From Streptomyces luteolus (GTDB lineage: Bacteria; Actinomycetota; Actinomycetes; Streptomycetales; Streptomycetaceae): a stretch of DNA of 64,000 nt. How positions within the stretch are numbered: position 1 is the first letter of the stretch; every line of letters begins with the position of its first letter. Shown here piece by piece: positions 8,358 to 17,055 of the stretch. The translations under genes and the position numbers were made by a program. The DNA lies in NCBI RefSeq assembly GCF_029968015.1, contig NZ_JASCIS010000016.1:62001-126000 (forward strand), read 5' to 3'. Under the pieces are notes generated by a model. The model had not been told where the DNA came from, did no database searches, and saw only the letters and a program-made list of their open reading frames with translations.

Positions 8358-8498
8358 CCGGTGCACGGGCGGATGGCCGGAACACGCACCCCGGGCACCC
8401 GCCCCGCTGTGACCCGCCCCACTTTCCGGAGTGTCCCGGAGCTCAGCGGGCATGTGCCGTTCTGGAGCGGCCGGGTGACAGGGGCCCTGGTGATCACT

Positions 8499-8520
8499 TC
8501 GTGAGCGGGACATCTCACGA
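8499..8520. promoter_or_regulatory. Palindromic operator candidate upstream of aspartokinase
   Basis: TCGTGAG, eight bases, CTCACGA: a perfect 7+7 inverted repeat about 77 bases before the kinase start. A -10-like TAAACT follows at 8554-8559. The symmetry and location suggest a repressor or activator site controlling the ask-asd operon. I do not know the protein that would bind it. Confidence 0.4.
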
Positions 8521-8596
8521 TGCGATACATGCGGGGCGATAACCGGCCGCTCGTTAAACTGAGCCGACCGCACCAAGAATTGAGCGAGGAGCGCAC

Positions 8597-9892
8597 GTGA
8601 GCCTTGTCGTGCAGAAGTACGGAGGCTCCTCCGTAGCCGATGCCGAAGGCATCAAGCGGGTCGCCAAGCGCATCGTCGAGGCCAAGAAGAAGGGCAACCA
8701 GGTTGTTGCCGTGGTCTCCGCGATGGGTGACTCGACGGACGAGCTGATCGATCTCGCCGAGCAGGTATCGCCGATCCCTGCCGGGCGTGAGCTCGACATG
8801 CTGTTGACCGCCGGGGAGCGGATCTCCATGGCCCTGCTGGCGATGGCGATCAAAAACCTGGGCCACGAGGCCCAGTCCTTCACCGGTAGCCAGGCGGGTG
8901 TCATCACCGACTCGGTTCACAACAAAGCGCGCATCATCGATGTCACGCCGGGCCGGATCCGCACCTCCGTCGACGAGGGCAACATCGCCATCGTCGCCGG
9001 CTTCCAGGGCGTGAGCCAGGACAACAAGGACATCACCACGCTCGGTCGCGGTGGCAGTGACACCACGGCGGTGGCCCTCGCGGCCGCCCTCGACGCCGAC
9101 GTGTGCGAGATCTACACCGACGTCGACGGCGTCTTCACCGCCGACCCGCGGGTCGTCAAGAAGGCCCGCAAGATGGACTGGATCTCCTTCGAGGACATGC
9201 TGGAGCTGGCCGCTTCCGGTTCGAAGGTGCTCCTCCACCGCTGCGTGGAGTACGCCCGTCGCTACAACATCCCGATCCACGTACGGTCGTCCTTCTCGGG
9301 GCTGCCGGGTACGTGGGTCAGTAACGAACGACCGCAGCAATCTGCACAGTCTGCACAGGGAGCCGAGCAGGTGGAGCACGCACTCATTTCCGGAGTCGCC
9401 CACGACGTCTCCGAGGCCAAGGTCACCGTCGTCGGCGTCCCGGACAAGCCCGGCGAGGCCGCGTCGATCTTCCGCGCCGTCGCGGACGCCGAGATCAACA
9501 TCGACATGGTCGTGCAGAACGTCTCGGCGGCCTCCACGGGCCTGACCGACATCTCGTTCACGCTGCCGAAGGCCGAGGGCAAGAAGGCCACGGCCGCCCT
9601 GGAGAAGATCAAGCCGTCGGTGGGGTACGACTCCCTGCGCTACGACGACCAGATCGCCAAGATCTCCCTGGTCGGCGCCGGTATGAAGACCAACCCGGGC
9701 GTCACCGCGCAGTTCTTCGAGGCGCTCAGCGACGCGGGCGTGAACATCGAGCTCATCTCGACCTCCGAGATCCGCATCTCGGTCGTCACCCGCGCCGACG
9801 ACGTCAAGGAGGCCGTGCAGGCCGTGCACACCTCCTTCGGCCTCGACAGCGACTCCGAAGAGGCCGTGGTCTACGGAGGCACCGGCCGCTGA
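8597..9892 (+). CDS. ask: Aspartate kinase
   Basis: 431 residues, GTG start. Phosphorylates L-aspartate, the first step to lysine/diaminopimelate, threonine, methionine and isoleucine. The kinase domain (1-~245) has the signature VQKYGGSSVAD, the GRGGSDTTAVALAAAL substrate region and the TDVDGVFTADPR loop. Two ACT domains follow (~265-340 and ~345-420), including NVSAASTGLTDISFTL and GAGMKTNPGVTAQFFEALSDAGVNIELISTSEIRISV, the set involved in lysine/threonine feedback. A GTG near 9371 with GGAG upstream could start a separate beta subunit, as known for class-II actinobacterial aspartokinases. The stop overlaps the asd start. Confidence 0.96.
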   Translation: MSLVVQKYGGSSVADAEGIKRVAKRIVEAKKKGNQVVAVVSAMGDSTDELIDLAEQVSPIPAGRELDMLLTAGERISMALLAMAIKNLGHEAQSFTGSQAGVITDSVHNKARIIDVTPGRIRTSVDEGNIAIVAGFQGVSQDNKDITTLGRGGSDTTAVALAAALDADVCEIYTDVDGVFTADPRVVKKARKMDWISFEDMLELAASGSKVLLHRCVEYARRYNIPIHVRSSFSGLPGTWVSNERPQQSAQSAQGAEQVEHALISGVAHDVSEAKVTVVGVPDKPGEAASIFRAVADAEINIDMVVQNVSAASTGLTDISFTLPKAEGKKATAALEKIKPSVGYDSLRYDDQIAKISLVGAGMKTNPGVTAQFFEALSDAGVNIELISTSEIRISVVTRADDVKEAVQAVHTSFGLDSDSEEAVVYGGTGR

Positions 9893-10971
9893 TGACCCCT
9901 GCGCCGACGGCCCCGGACGCCCACGCCCGACCCACACTCGCGGTCGTCGGGGCGACCGGGGCCGTCGGCACGGTCATGCTCTCGATCCTGTCCCAGCACG
10001 CCGACATCTGGGGCGAGATCCGACTCGTCGCCTCCCCGCGCTCGGCCGGCCGCAAGCTGACCGTGCGCGGCGAGGAGGTCGAGGTCGTCGCGCTCACCGA
10101 AGAGGCCTTCGAGGGCGTCGACATCGCGATGTTCGACGTACCCGACGAGGTCTCCGCCCAGTGGGCGCCGATCGCCGCCGCCAAGGGCGCGGTGGTCGTG
10201 GACAACTCGGCCGCCTTCCGGATGGACCCGGACGTCCCCCTCGTCGTCCCCGAGGTCAATCCGCACGCCGCCCGGGTCCGCCCGCGCGGCATCGTCGCCA
10301 ACCCGAACTGCACGACGCTCTCCATGATCGTCGCGATGGGCGCGCTGCACGCCGAGTTCGGCCTCCGTGAGCTCGTGGTCTCCTCGTACCAGGCGGTGAG
10401 CGGGGCCGGGCTCGCCGGAGTGGACGTGCTGCGCGAGCAGTTGGAACTGGTCGCCGGCTCCGATCTCGGGACCAAGCCGGGCGATGTGCGCCGTGCCGTC
10501 GGCGAGAACACCGGGCCCTTCCGCGAACCGATCGCGCTCAACGTCATCCCCTGGGCGGGTTCGCTGCAGGACGACGGCTGGTCGTCCGAGGAGCTCAAGG
10601 TCCGGAACGAGTCCCGGAAGATCCTGGGTCTTCCCGATCTGCGGGTGAGTGTCACCTGTGTCCGCGTACCGGTCGTCACGACCCATTCGCTGACCGTCCA
10701 CGCCCGCTTCGAGAACGAGGTGACCGTGGACCGCGCCCACGAGATCCTCTCCACGGCGCCCGGCGTGGTGCTCTTCGACAACCCCGCGGCCGGTGAATTC
10801 CCCACCCCCGCGGACGTGGTGGGCACCGACCCCACCTGGGTCGGCCGCGTACGCCGCGCCCTCGACGACCCGGCCGCGCTCGAACTCTTCGTCTGCGGCG
10901 ACAACCTGCGCAAGGGCGCCGCGTTGAACACGGCACAGATCGCGGAGCTCGTGGCGGCTGAACTGTCGTAA
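9892..10971 (+). CDS. asd: Aspartate-semialdehyde dehydrogenase
   Basis: 359 residues. The ATG at 9892 shares a base with the kinase stop (TGATG), so kinase and dehydrogenase are translated together. It reduces aspartyl phosphate with NADPH. Seen: nucleotide-binding VVGATGAVGTVMLSIL, phosphate/active-site region VVDNSAAFRMD, the catalytic cysteine in IVANPNCTTLSMIVAMG, and the substrate-binding VSSYQAVSGAG. The C-terminus (DNLRKGAALNTAQIAELV) carries the conserved N-L-R-K-G-A motif. Length is normal for actinobacterial Asd. Confidence 0.96.
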   Translation: MTPAPTAPDAHARPTLAVVGATGAVGTVMLSILSQHADIWGEIRLVASPRSAGRKLTVRGEEVEVVALTEEAFEGVDIAMFDVPDEVSAQWAPIAAAKGAVVVDNSAAFRMDPDVPLVVPEVNPHAARVRPRGIVANPNCTTLSMIVAMGALHAEFGLRELVVSSYQAVSGAGLAGVDVLREQLELVAGSDLGTKPGDVRRAVGENTGPFREPIALNVIPWAGSLQDDGWSSEELKVRNESRKILGLPDLRVSVTCVRVPVVTTHSLTVHARFENEVTVDRAHEILSTAPGVVLFDNPAAGEFPTPADVVGTDPTWVGRVRRALDDPAALELFVCGDNLRKGAALNTAQIAELVAAELS

Positions 10972-11367
10972 TTCGCCCTCTTTTGCGGGTTGTTGGTCCG
11001 GAACTTCAGGGGAAACCCGGGCGATTTTCTATGTGAGATCTGTGTAAGTTGTGTGTCCAACTTGCTGGTCCAGGCCACTTGAGCTGGACCACTGCCCCGT
11101 ACGACGATTCGCTCCCCACTCTCCGCGCGATGCGCAGGATTCCCGCATGGTTTCCTGCAACCGCGGTCGGCCGGGGAGCGTCTTTGCGGTCGGCCTTCCA
11201 AAGGCATCGCACTGAAACGGGGCACATCGGGGCGTAGGGGAAGAGCTGGTACGCATGACGGCATGGGGTGCATCGCCACACACGCGGTTCGCGGCGCCGG
11301 TGGCGCCCGCGGCAAACATCCGGCGCGAGGCGTACAACCCTGACGGGGGGAAGCGTGTCCAACAAGC
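10972..11367. other. Intergenic region before the sigma factor gene
   Basis: 396 bases without a supported gene. A small inverted repeat, GGTCCAG (11067-11073) with CTGGACC (11084-11090), could end asd transcription. The minus-strand open frames here lack ribosome-binding sites and family resemblance. The sigma-factor promoter should lie in the second half. Confidence 0.35.
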
Positions 11368-12006
11368 GTGGCAGAGGTACTCGAATTCCCCATGGCCCGC
11401 GGCGCAGCCGTGCGGCCGCAGCGCGGCGGCATGCCGGTGATCGCCCCCATGCCCGCGACGCGGCACACCCGCATGCCCGGCCAGCGCGAGGGCGCTGACG
11501 AAGCCATGGCCTCCGGCACCACCGTCGACCACCTCACCGAGACCTACCGCGCGCACTACCGCTCGCTGCTCGGCCTCGCGGCACTGCTCCTCGACGACAC
11601 CGCGTCCTGCGAGGACGTCGTCCAGGAGGCCTTCATCCGCGTGCACTCCGCGCGCAAGCGGGTCCGCGACCCGGAGAAGACGCTGGCCTACCTGCGCCAG
11701 ACCGTCGTCAACCTCTCCCGCTCCGCCCTGCGCCGCCGCATCCTCGGCCTCAAGCTGCTCTCGAAGCCGATGCCGGACATGGCGAGCGCGGAGGAGGGGG
11801 CGTACGACCAGCTGGAGCGCGACGCCCTGATCAAGGCGATGCGCGGCCTCCAGCGCCGCCAGCGCGAGGTCCTGGTGCTGCGGTACTTCGCGGACATGAC
11901 CGAGGCTCAGGTCGCCGAGACGCTCGGCATCTCGCTCGGCTCGGTCAAGGCGTACGGATCGCGCGGCATAGCGGCCCTGCGCGTCGCCATGGAGGCGCCG
12001 GCATGA
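11368..12006 (+). CDS. SigE-family ECF RNA polymerase sigma factor
   Basis: 212 residues from GTG 11368 (Met9 at 11392 is an alternative). Sigma region 2 spans about 60-125 (YRAHYRSLLGLAALLLDDTASCEDVVQEAFIRVH, TLAYLRQTVVNLSRS) and region 4 about 150-205 (LQRRQREVLVLRYFADMTEAQVAETLGISLGSVKAYGSRGIAALR). The ~50-residue disordered N-terminal extension is unusual for a short ECF factor. The stop overlaps the start of the next gene, a membrane protein with the layout of an anti-sigma factor, so the pair probably forms a signalling unit. Confidence 0.88.
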   Translation: MAEVLEFPMARGAAVRPQRGGMPVIAPMPATRHTRMPGQREGADEAMASGTTVDHLTETYRAHYRSLLGLAALLLDDTASCEDVVQEAFIRVHSARKRVRDPEKTLAYLRQTVVNLSRSALRRRILGLKLLSKPMPDMASAEEGAYDQLERDALIKAMRGLQRRQREVLVLRYFADMTEAQVAETLGISLGSVKAYGSRGIAALRVAMEAPA

Positions 12007-13241
12007 GCGAGTACGACCCGCACGACGAGCGGCGCGATGACGGCCGCCCGGGAGATCAGTCCGGCAGCCGGTCCGGCGACCGGTCCGGCGACCGGTCCGC
12101 CGGCTCGTCCGACGGCCGGGAGTCCCGGTACGACGACCGGCTCGGCCGCAACAGCGGCAACGCAGCTCAGTACGAACAGCACGGCGGGAACGAACCGGTG
12201 AACAACGGCCCCAGCACCCACGGCGACGAGGGCGAGCACGAGAGCCCTGCGGACAGTGCGGCCGGCCTGGACGCCGACGAACTCCTGGTCCGCAACCTCC
12301 TCCAGGACGCCGTCCAGGAACTCGAACCCTCCGACCAAGCCCTCGACCACCTGCGCCGAGCCGTGCCCGCCCGCCGGGCCCGCAAGCGTCAGGCCGTCGT
12401 GGGCATGGCCGCCGCGGCGCTGTTCATCGGCACCGCGGTCCCCGCCCTCGTCCACGTCACCGGCTCGCCGAGCGCCGACGACGACCATCCCTCGGCCGTC
12501 GGCCACAGCTCCCAGGTTCCCGGCGGCAACGGCTCCGCCCGGGTCACCGGCGGGAGCGAGCAGGGCGGCGACCAGCCCTCCGGCAAGGACGACGAGGGCG
12601 CCAAGGGCAAGGACGACGAGGGCGGCAAGGGCAAGGGCAAGGGCGGCACCGAGCCCGGCGAGGGCTCGACGGCCGGCGCCGACCCGAAGGCCACCGAAGC
12701 CATCACCGCCACCACCTGCGACGCCGCCCAGCTGGGCAGCGCCACCGCGACCGCCGAGCCCCCGGACGCCGAGGGCAAGGTCTACGGCACGTTCCGCGTC
12801 GCCAACACCTCCGACGCCGAGTGCACGGTCGGCGGTGCGGGCAGCGTCGTCTTCGCCGCCCAGGGCGCGGCCGACCCCGCGAAGATCAACGTCGTGGACC
12901 ACGCCGCCGGTGACGCGGCGACCCGCCTCCCGGACCCGGCCACCAACCCGACCTCGGTCGTCCTCAAGCCGGGCACGGCCTACGAGGTCCGCTTCGCCTG
13001 GGTACCCTCCGAGAGCTGCCCCGGCCCGGGCGCCTCCCCGGACCCGACACCCACGGGCGACGGCGCCAGCGGCGGTACGGAGCAGAGCGGCATGGACCCC
13101 CAACTCGGCGCCGAGGAAGGCCCGTCCGACGGCACGGTCTCGGTCACCCACACCGCGGAGCCGGGTGCGCCCAGCGCGGCAACCACCCTCGCGGGCTGCG
13201 CCGGCACGATCTACCGAACGGGCGTACTGACGGCTTCTTGA
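12003..13241 (+). CDS. Single-pass membrane protein, probable anti-sigma partner
   Basis: 412 residues; ATGA overlap with the sigma gene. The N-terminal cytoplasmic part (1-~125) has a degenerate Ser/Arg/Asp-Gly repeat (SGDRSGDRS) and then a helical region (DELLVRNLLQDAVQELEPSDQALDHLRRAVPARRARKR) placed where anti-sigma domains bind. One membrane helix is seen (QAVVGMAAAALFIGTAVPALVHV, ~134-156). The outside part starts with a Lys/Asp/Gly-rich linker and ends in a beta-type domain with two likely disulfide cysteines (TCDAAQLG, DAECTVGG, AGCAGTIY). No zinc HxxxCxxC anti-sigma motif is present. The anti-sigma role is inferred from position. Confidence 0.6.
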   Translation: MSEYDPHDERRDDGRPGDQSGSRSGDRSGDRSAGSSDGRESRYDDRLGRNSGNAAQYEQHGGNEPVNNGPSTHGDEGEHESPADSAAGLDADELLVRNLLQDAVQELEPSDQALDHLRRAVPARRARKRQAVVGMAAAALFIGTAVPALVHVTGSPSADDDHPSAVGHSSQVPGGNGSARVTGGSEQGGDQPSGKDDEGAKGKDDEGGKGKGKGGTEPGEGSTAGADPKATEAITATTCDAAQLGSATATAEPPDAEGKVYGTFRVANTSDAECTVGGAGSVVFAAQGAADPAKINVVDHAAGDAATRLPDPATNPTSVVLKPGTAYEVRFAWVPSESCPGPGASPDPTPTGDGASGGTEQSGMDPQLGAEEGPSDGTVSVTHTAEPGAPSAATTLAGCAGTIYRTGVLTAS

Positions 13242-13369
13242 GGTCGGTACGGCTTCTTGAGGTCGGTACGGGATTCCAGCCTCGGCCCGTCTCAGGCCTT
13301 GGCCTTCTCCCCGGAGGCGGTCCCGGTGCCGGAGGCAGATCCGGCCTCTGCAGCGCTTTCGTCCGCGCC

Positions 13370-13520
13370 TACGTCGTCCAGGCCGTGCGCGCCTACGTCG
13401 TCGCCCTCGTCTTTCGTTTCGCCCGAGCCTGCGCCTGCGCCTGCGCCTGCGTCCGCGCCCGCGCCTTCCGTTTCGTCCGCGCCTACGTCCGCGCCCTCGC
13501 TTCCGTTTCGTCCGCGCCTT
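13370..13520. repeat. Low-complexity GCGCCTGC/CGCGCCTACGTC repeats at the SURF1 3' end
   Basis: Short repeated blocks ('gtccgcgcctacgtc', 'ttccgtttcgtccgcgcc', 'gcctgc' x4) fill the end of the SURF1 gene and the 180 bases beyond it. The minus-strand frame one register away stays open through all of this to a TGA at 13292-13294, encoding an Asp/Gly/Ala/Glu-rich tail ending GEKAKA. A copy-number change here probably shifted the frame. Confidence 0.5.
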
Positions 13521-14349
13521 CGCTCTTCACTTCGCCCCCGGCCTCACTCCTCACCTCGTCCGTGGACGACGACCCGCTCGTCTCGTCGTCCCTCGGTACG
13601 AGGCCCAGCTCGGCGTCCTTCGCGAACTCCACCTCGCGCCGGAACAGCCGGAACCACATGAACAGCACGAACCCCGCGAAGATGAACCATTCCCCGGTGT
13701 AACCCAGGTTCTGGAACGCCTTCAGGTCGAGCCCGCTGCCCTGCGGCGCCAGCGGCGGTACGGGCGTCATCCCGTCCGCTGCCCGGTCGACGGTGACCCA
13801 GGCGTCGTACACCTCGTACGGCACCAGGTTCACCAGCGACGCGGCGCTGATCATGCCCAGCTGACCCTCGGGCAGGCCGCCCTCCTTGTGCACTCCGTCG
13901 GTGCCGGAGTTCTCCGAGGCCTGCAGCGCGCCCGTCACCGTGACCTCGCCGGAAGGCAGCTCCGGCGCCTTCGCCTTGCCGGCCTCACCGGGCATCCACC
14001 CGCGCACCACGGGCAGCGCCTTGCCCCCGTCCGTACGCAGCAGCCCCAGGACGTAGTATCCCCGCTTGCCGTCCAACTGCCGCTCCGGAACCAGCAGTTG
14101 ACGGTCCCAGCGGCCGGTCGCGGTGGCCCGCTCGCCGGAGGTCTCCTTGTCGACGGGCAGCAGCTCGGTCAGCGGCCGCGCCGCCCCTTCGCCCGCCTCG
14201 TCGCTGCGCTTCTCGGCCGCCTGATGGCTCTCCACACGGTCCTCGAACCGCCCGAGCTGCCAGGACCCCATGAACACGCAGAAGGGGATGGCCAGCACCA
14301 GGAAGAGGTTGATCCCCCACCATCGCGGAGTCAGCAGAAACCGATACAC
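13483..14349 (-). CDS. SURF1 family cytochrome oxidase biogenesis protein
   Basis: 288 residues from the GTG at 14349; the product begins (M)YRFLLTPRWWGINLFLVLAIPFCVFMGSWQLGRFEDR, the typical actinobacterial SURF1 start with the first membrane helix. The extracytoplasmic part carries the LPVVRGWMPG region and WVTVDRA, and a second helix (WFIFAGFVLFMWFRLFRREVE) closes the fold at about residue 225-250. SURF1 proteins help assemble the haem a/copper centre of aa3 cytochrome c oxidase. The acidic tail after residue 250 is repeat-encoded and may be frameshifted. The long upstream open frame is a shadow of the peptidase gene. Confidence 0.85.
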   Translation of the reverse strand: MYRFLLTPRWWGINLFLVLAIPFCVFMGSWQLGRFEDRVESHQAAEKRSDEAGEGAARPLTELLPVDKETSGERATATGRWDRQLLVPERQLDGKRGYYVLGLLRTDGGKALPVVRGWMPGEAGKAKAPELPSGEVTVTGALQASENSGTDGVHKEGGLPEGQLGMISAASLVNLVPYEVYDAWVTVDRAADGMTPVPPLAPQGSGLDLKAFQNLGYTGEWFIFAGFVLFMWFRLFRREVEFAKDAELGLVPRDDETSGSSSTDEVRSEAGGEVKSEGADETEARART

Positions 14350-14465
14350 GCCTACCACCGTACGGTGCCCCACTCCGCCCCCGGGCTCAGGGTGCCGGGT
14401 AGAACTTCCCGGCTGCCCGGCCGCCCGCCCGTACCCGGGGCCAACCGCCCCGGCAGCCCTCAGCC

Positions 14466-16313
14466 TCACGCTCTGTAAGGGCTCACCCCCAAGTGCCGGG
14501 TGGCGAAGTCCAGCTCCAGGCGGACCTGCTTGATCCGCTCCTCCACGACCAGCGAACCGTGCCCCGCGTCGTAGCGGTACACCTCGTGCACCGCATCCCT
14601 CGCCGCCAGCCGGTCCACATAGTTCTCGACCTGGCGGATCGGGCACCGCGGATCGTTCACGCCCGCCGAGATGTACAGCGGCGCACGCACCCGGTCCACG
14701 TACGTCAGCGGCGACGAGGCCTCGTAGCGCTCCGGGACCTCCTCCGGCGTACCGCCGAGCAGCGTGCGGTCCATCGACTTCAGCGCCTCCATCTCGTCGT
14801 TGTACGCCGTGACGTAGTCCGCGACGGGCACCGCCGAGAGGCCAAGCGACCAGGACTCGGGCTGGGTGCCGAGCCCGAGGAGCGTCAGATAGCCGCCCCA
14901 CGACCCCCCGGAGAGCACCAGCTTCGCCGGGTCGGCGAGGCCGGAGGAGACGGCCCACTTCCGGACGGCCTCGATGTCCTCCAGCTCGATGAGCCCGACG
15001 CGGTGCTTCAGCGCGTCCGTCCACTCCCTGCCGTATCCCGTGGAGCCGCGGTAGTTGACCCGCACGACCGCGTACCCGTGGTCCACCCAGGCCGCCGGGC
15101 CCGCCGCGAACGCGTCATTGTCGTGCCAGGTGGGGCCGCCGTGGACCTCGAAGACCGTCGGGAACGGGCCCTCGCCGACGGGCCGTTGCACGAGCGCGTG
15201 CACCCGCCCGCCCGGGCTCTCCACCCACACGTCCTCGACCGGCACCGAACTCGGAGCCTTCATGCCGGGCGGATCGAGGACGACCGCACCCGTCGTCGAC
15301 CGCACCTGCGGCGGCTCGGCCGCGGAGGACCACAGGTACTCCACCGTGCCGTCCGGCCGCGCCGTCGCCCCCGAGACCGAGCCCTTCGGCGTCTCCACCT
15401 CGATCAGCTCACGCTCCGCCAGGTCGAACCGGAACAACTCGCTACGGGCCTCGAAGCTGTGCACGACGAGCAGCGCCGAGCCGTCCGGATACCACTCCGC
15501 GCCCACGTCACCCGGCAGCTCCAAGGCCAGGTCGAGCTCCTCGCCGGTGGCGACGTCCCAGATCATCGGCTCCCAGCGCCCGCGCCGCTGATGTCCGACG
15601 AGCAGGCGGCTGTCCCCCTCGACCGGCGCGAAGCCGAGCACCTCCAGGCCCAGCTCCTCCGTGCCGCCCTTCGAGTCGTCGAGCTCGGCCACCGTGCCGC
15701 CGTCGAGCCGGACCACGCGCAGCGCGGCGTGCATGGCGTCGCCGTGCTCGGTGTGCTCGACGGCGATCAGCGTGCCGTCGTACGACAGGTCGCCGACGCC
15801 CGCCGACTCGCGGTGGCGATAGATCTCGACGGGCTTCTCGCCCGCCCGCGCGACGTGGATCGTGGAGCCGTCCTCGTCCGTGGAGCGGCCCACGACCGCG
15901 GTTCTGCCGTCCCTGCCGATGGCTAGGCCCGCCGGATAGGAGGCTTCGAGGCCCGGAGCGGCCGGCTCGTCCGCTCCTACGGCATCCGCGCCCCCGTCCT
16001 GCTCCCTCTGTGCCGCGCCGCCCGCGAAGGGCTGACGCATCCACACGCCGAACTCGTCCCCGTCCGTGTCCGAGAACCACCAGATCCACTGGCCGTCCGG
16101 GCTCAGGGCGCCGTCCGTCGTGCCGTTCGGCCGGTCCGTCACCTGGCGTTGCTCGCCGGTCGCGCGGTCCCAGGCGTACAGCTCGAATGTCCCCGTCGCG
16201 TTCGACACGAACAGCGAGCGGTCCGGTGCGTCCTCCGCCCACTCGGGCAACGACACACGTGGCGCCCTGAAGCGCTTCTCCCAGTCCGGCCAGTTCGGCA
16301 TCTCCGCAGTCAT
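14466..16313 (-). CDS. S9 family (prolyl oligopeptidase-type) serine peptidase
   Basis: 615 residues. The N-terminal ~370 residues are a beta-propeller with TolB-like blades (ATGEQRQVTDRPNGTTDGALSPDGQWIWWFSD). The C-terminal alpha/beta hydrolase domain has the oxyanion region VFEVHGGPTWHDND and the nucleophile elbow LSGGSWGGYLTL with Ser in G-x-S-x-G-G. The Asp is in YISAGVNDPRCPI and the His in YDAGHGSLVVEERI. The propeller normally limits access to short peptides. No signal peptide, so probably cytoplasmic. Gene ends just upstream of SURF1 on the same strand. Confidence 0.9.
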   Translation of the reverse strand: MTAEMPNWPDWEKRFRAPRVSLPEWAEDAPDRSLFVSNATGTFELYAWDRATGEQRQVTDRPNGTTDGALSPDGQWIWWFSDTDGDEFGVWMRQPFAGGAAQREQDGGADAVGADEPAAPGLEASYPAGLAIGRDGRTAVVGRSTDEDGSTIHVARAGEKPVEIYRHRESAGVGDLSYDGTLIAVEHTEHGDAMHAALRVVRLDGGTVAELDDSKGGTEELGLEVLGFAPVEGDSRLLVGHQRRGRWEPMIWDVATGEELDLALELPGDVGAEWYPDGSALLVVHSFEARSELFRFDLAERELIEVETPKGSVSGATARPDGTVEYLWSSAAEPPQVRSTTGAVVLDPPGMKAPSSVPVEDVWVESPGGRVHALVQRPVGEGPFPTVFEVHGGPTWHDNDAFAAGPAAWVDHGYAVVRVNYRGSTGYGREWTDALKHRVGLIELEDIEAVRKWAVSSGLADPAKLVLSGGSWGGYLTLLGLGTQPESWSLGLSAVPVADYVTAYNDEMEALKSMDRTLLGGTPEEVPERYEASSPLTYVDRVRAPLYISAGVNDPRCPIRQVENYVDRLAARDAVHEVYRYDAGHGSLVVEERIKQVRLELDFATRHLGVSPYRA

Positions 16314-16699
16314 GGCCCCATACTGCCTGGCCCGACCGACATCCTGCCGTCGCGGCCCTCAGCCTGTGGATAACTCCGACGGGACACCTCCGCCGCCTGT
16401 GGATAACTCTCCGCGGCCGACCGGGATTGTCAGTGCGGCGATGCAGACTCGCGGCATGACTTCACACACGACCTCATCCACGCCGCCCTCGTACGACATC
16501 ACGCCCGCCGCGCTCTCGTACGACCTCATGCCCGCCGCGCTCTCGTACGACCTCACGCCCGTGCCTCCGAGCCGTGGCGTGGGCGCGGGGCGCGGGGCGC
16601 AGGGCGCAGGGCGCGGGAAAGCCAGGGGCCCGACCCGGGATCCGGGTCAGGCCCCTGACGTGATCGTTCGCGACGACTGTGGTTCGGGGCGGCGGCCTC
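16314..16699. promoter_or_regulatory. Intergenic region with two DnaA-box-like sites
   Basis: Two exact copies of TGTGGATAAC lie at 16365-16374 and 16398-16407, 33 bases apart and thus on the same helix face, 52-94 bases upstream of the peptidase start. TGTGGATAA is the general DnaA box in reverse. They may be a DnaA-responsive promoter element or chance. The rest of the 386 bases holds the tandem repeat at 16486-16561 and a G-rich run. Confidence 0.4.
16486..16561. repeat. 27-bp tandem repeat, 2.8 copies
   Basis: Units of the form 'ctctcgtacgacctcatg' plus 'cccgccgcg' start at 16486, 16513 and 16540. On the plus strand the repeat reads SYDLTPAAL in a frame with an ATG at 16456, but that frame lacks a clear ribosome-binding site and later runs through the opposite-strand gene at 16700. 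I treat it as repeat DNA, not as a gene. Confidence 0.6.
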
Positions 16700-16867
16700 T
16701 CAGCGGTTGCCCTGGCGGCGTGCCTGGCTCTTCTGCTGCATCCCCCGCGTCTTGGCCGAGATCGACTGCACCTCGGGATGCGTGCTCTTCGACCGCGCCT
16801 GCTGAGCGGAAATCTTCGAGTGCTGGGGATCCTTCGGACTGTTCTGGCCGTGGACGTTCTTGGGCAT
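16700..16867 (-). CDS. Small basic conserved protein
   Basis: 55 residues, very basic and hydrophilic, starting MPKNVHGQNSPKDPQHSK. The ATG has a strong GGAGGAG ribosome-binding site (on the minus strand, at 16877-16883). The composition (Gln, Lys, Ser, Arg; no hydrophobic core) suggests a disordered, possibly nucleic-acid-binding peptide. Similar short proteins occur in streptomycetes, but I know no function. It is divergent from the flavoprotein gene. Confidence 0.6.
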   Translation of the reverse strand: MPKNVHGQNSPKDPQHSKISAQQARSKSTHPEVQSISAKTRGMQQKSQARRQGNR

Positions 16868-17055
16868 GGTCCCCTCTCCTCCTCGCGTCGGAGCGCCATA
16901 CGCATTCCACTGTCCACCCGACCGTCCCCGTCGGCATCTCGACCTTGCCCGAATCCACTCAGAGACCGCTCTGAACTGCACAAATGCCAAATCGCACCCG
17001 AAGATCCAGCCCGGCGACCGACCGCCACAGACCCCAGCACGAAAGACTCGGAGCC

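Noticed and set aside
11006..11365. Minus-strand frames in the asd-sigma factor gap
   Set aside because: They lack a start with a ribosome-binding site, and their low-complexity products match no family.
16456..16974. Second RiPP-like precursor with SYDLTPAAL repeats
   Set aside because: No ribosome-binding site, no maturase nearby, and the frame runs on through the opposite-strand small gene; best read as a 27-base tandem repeat.
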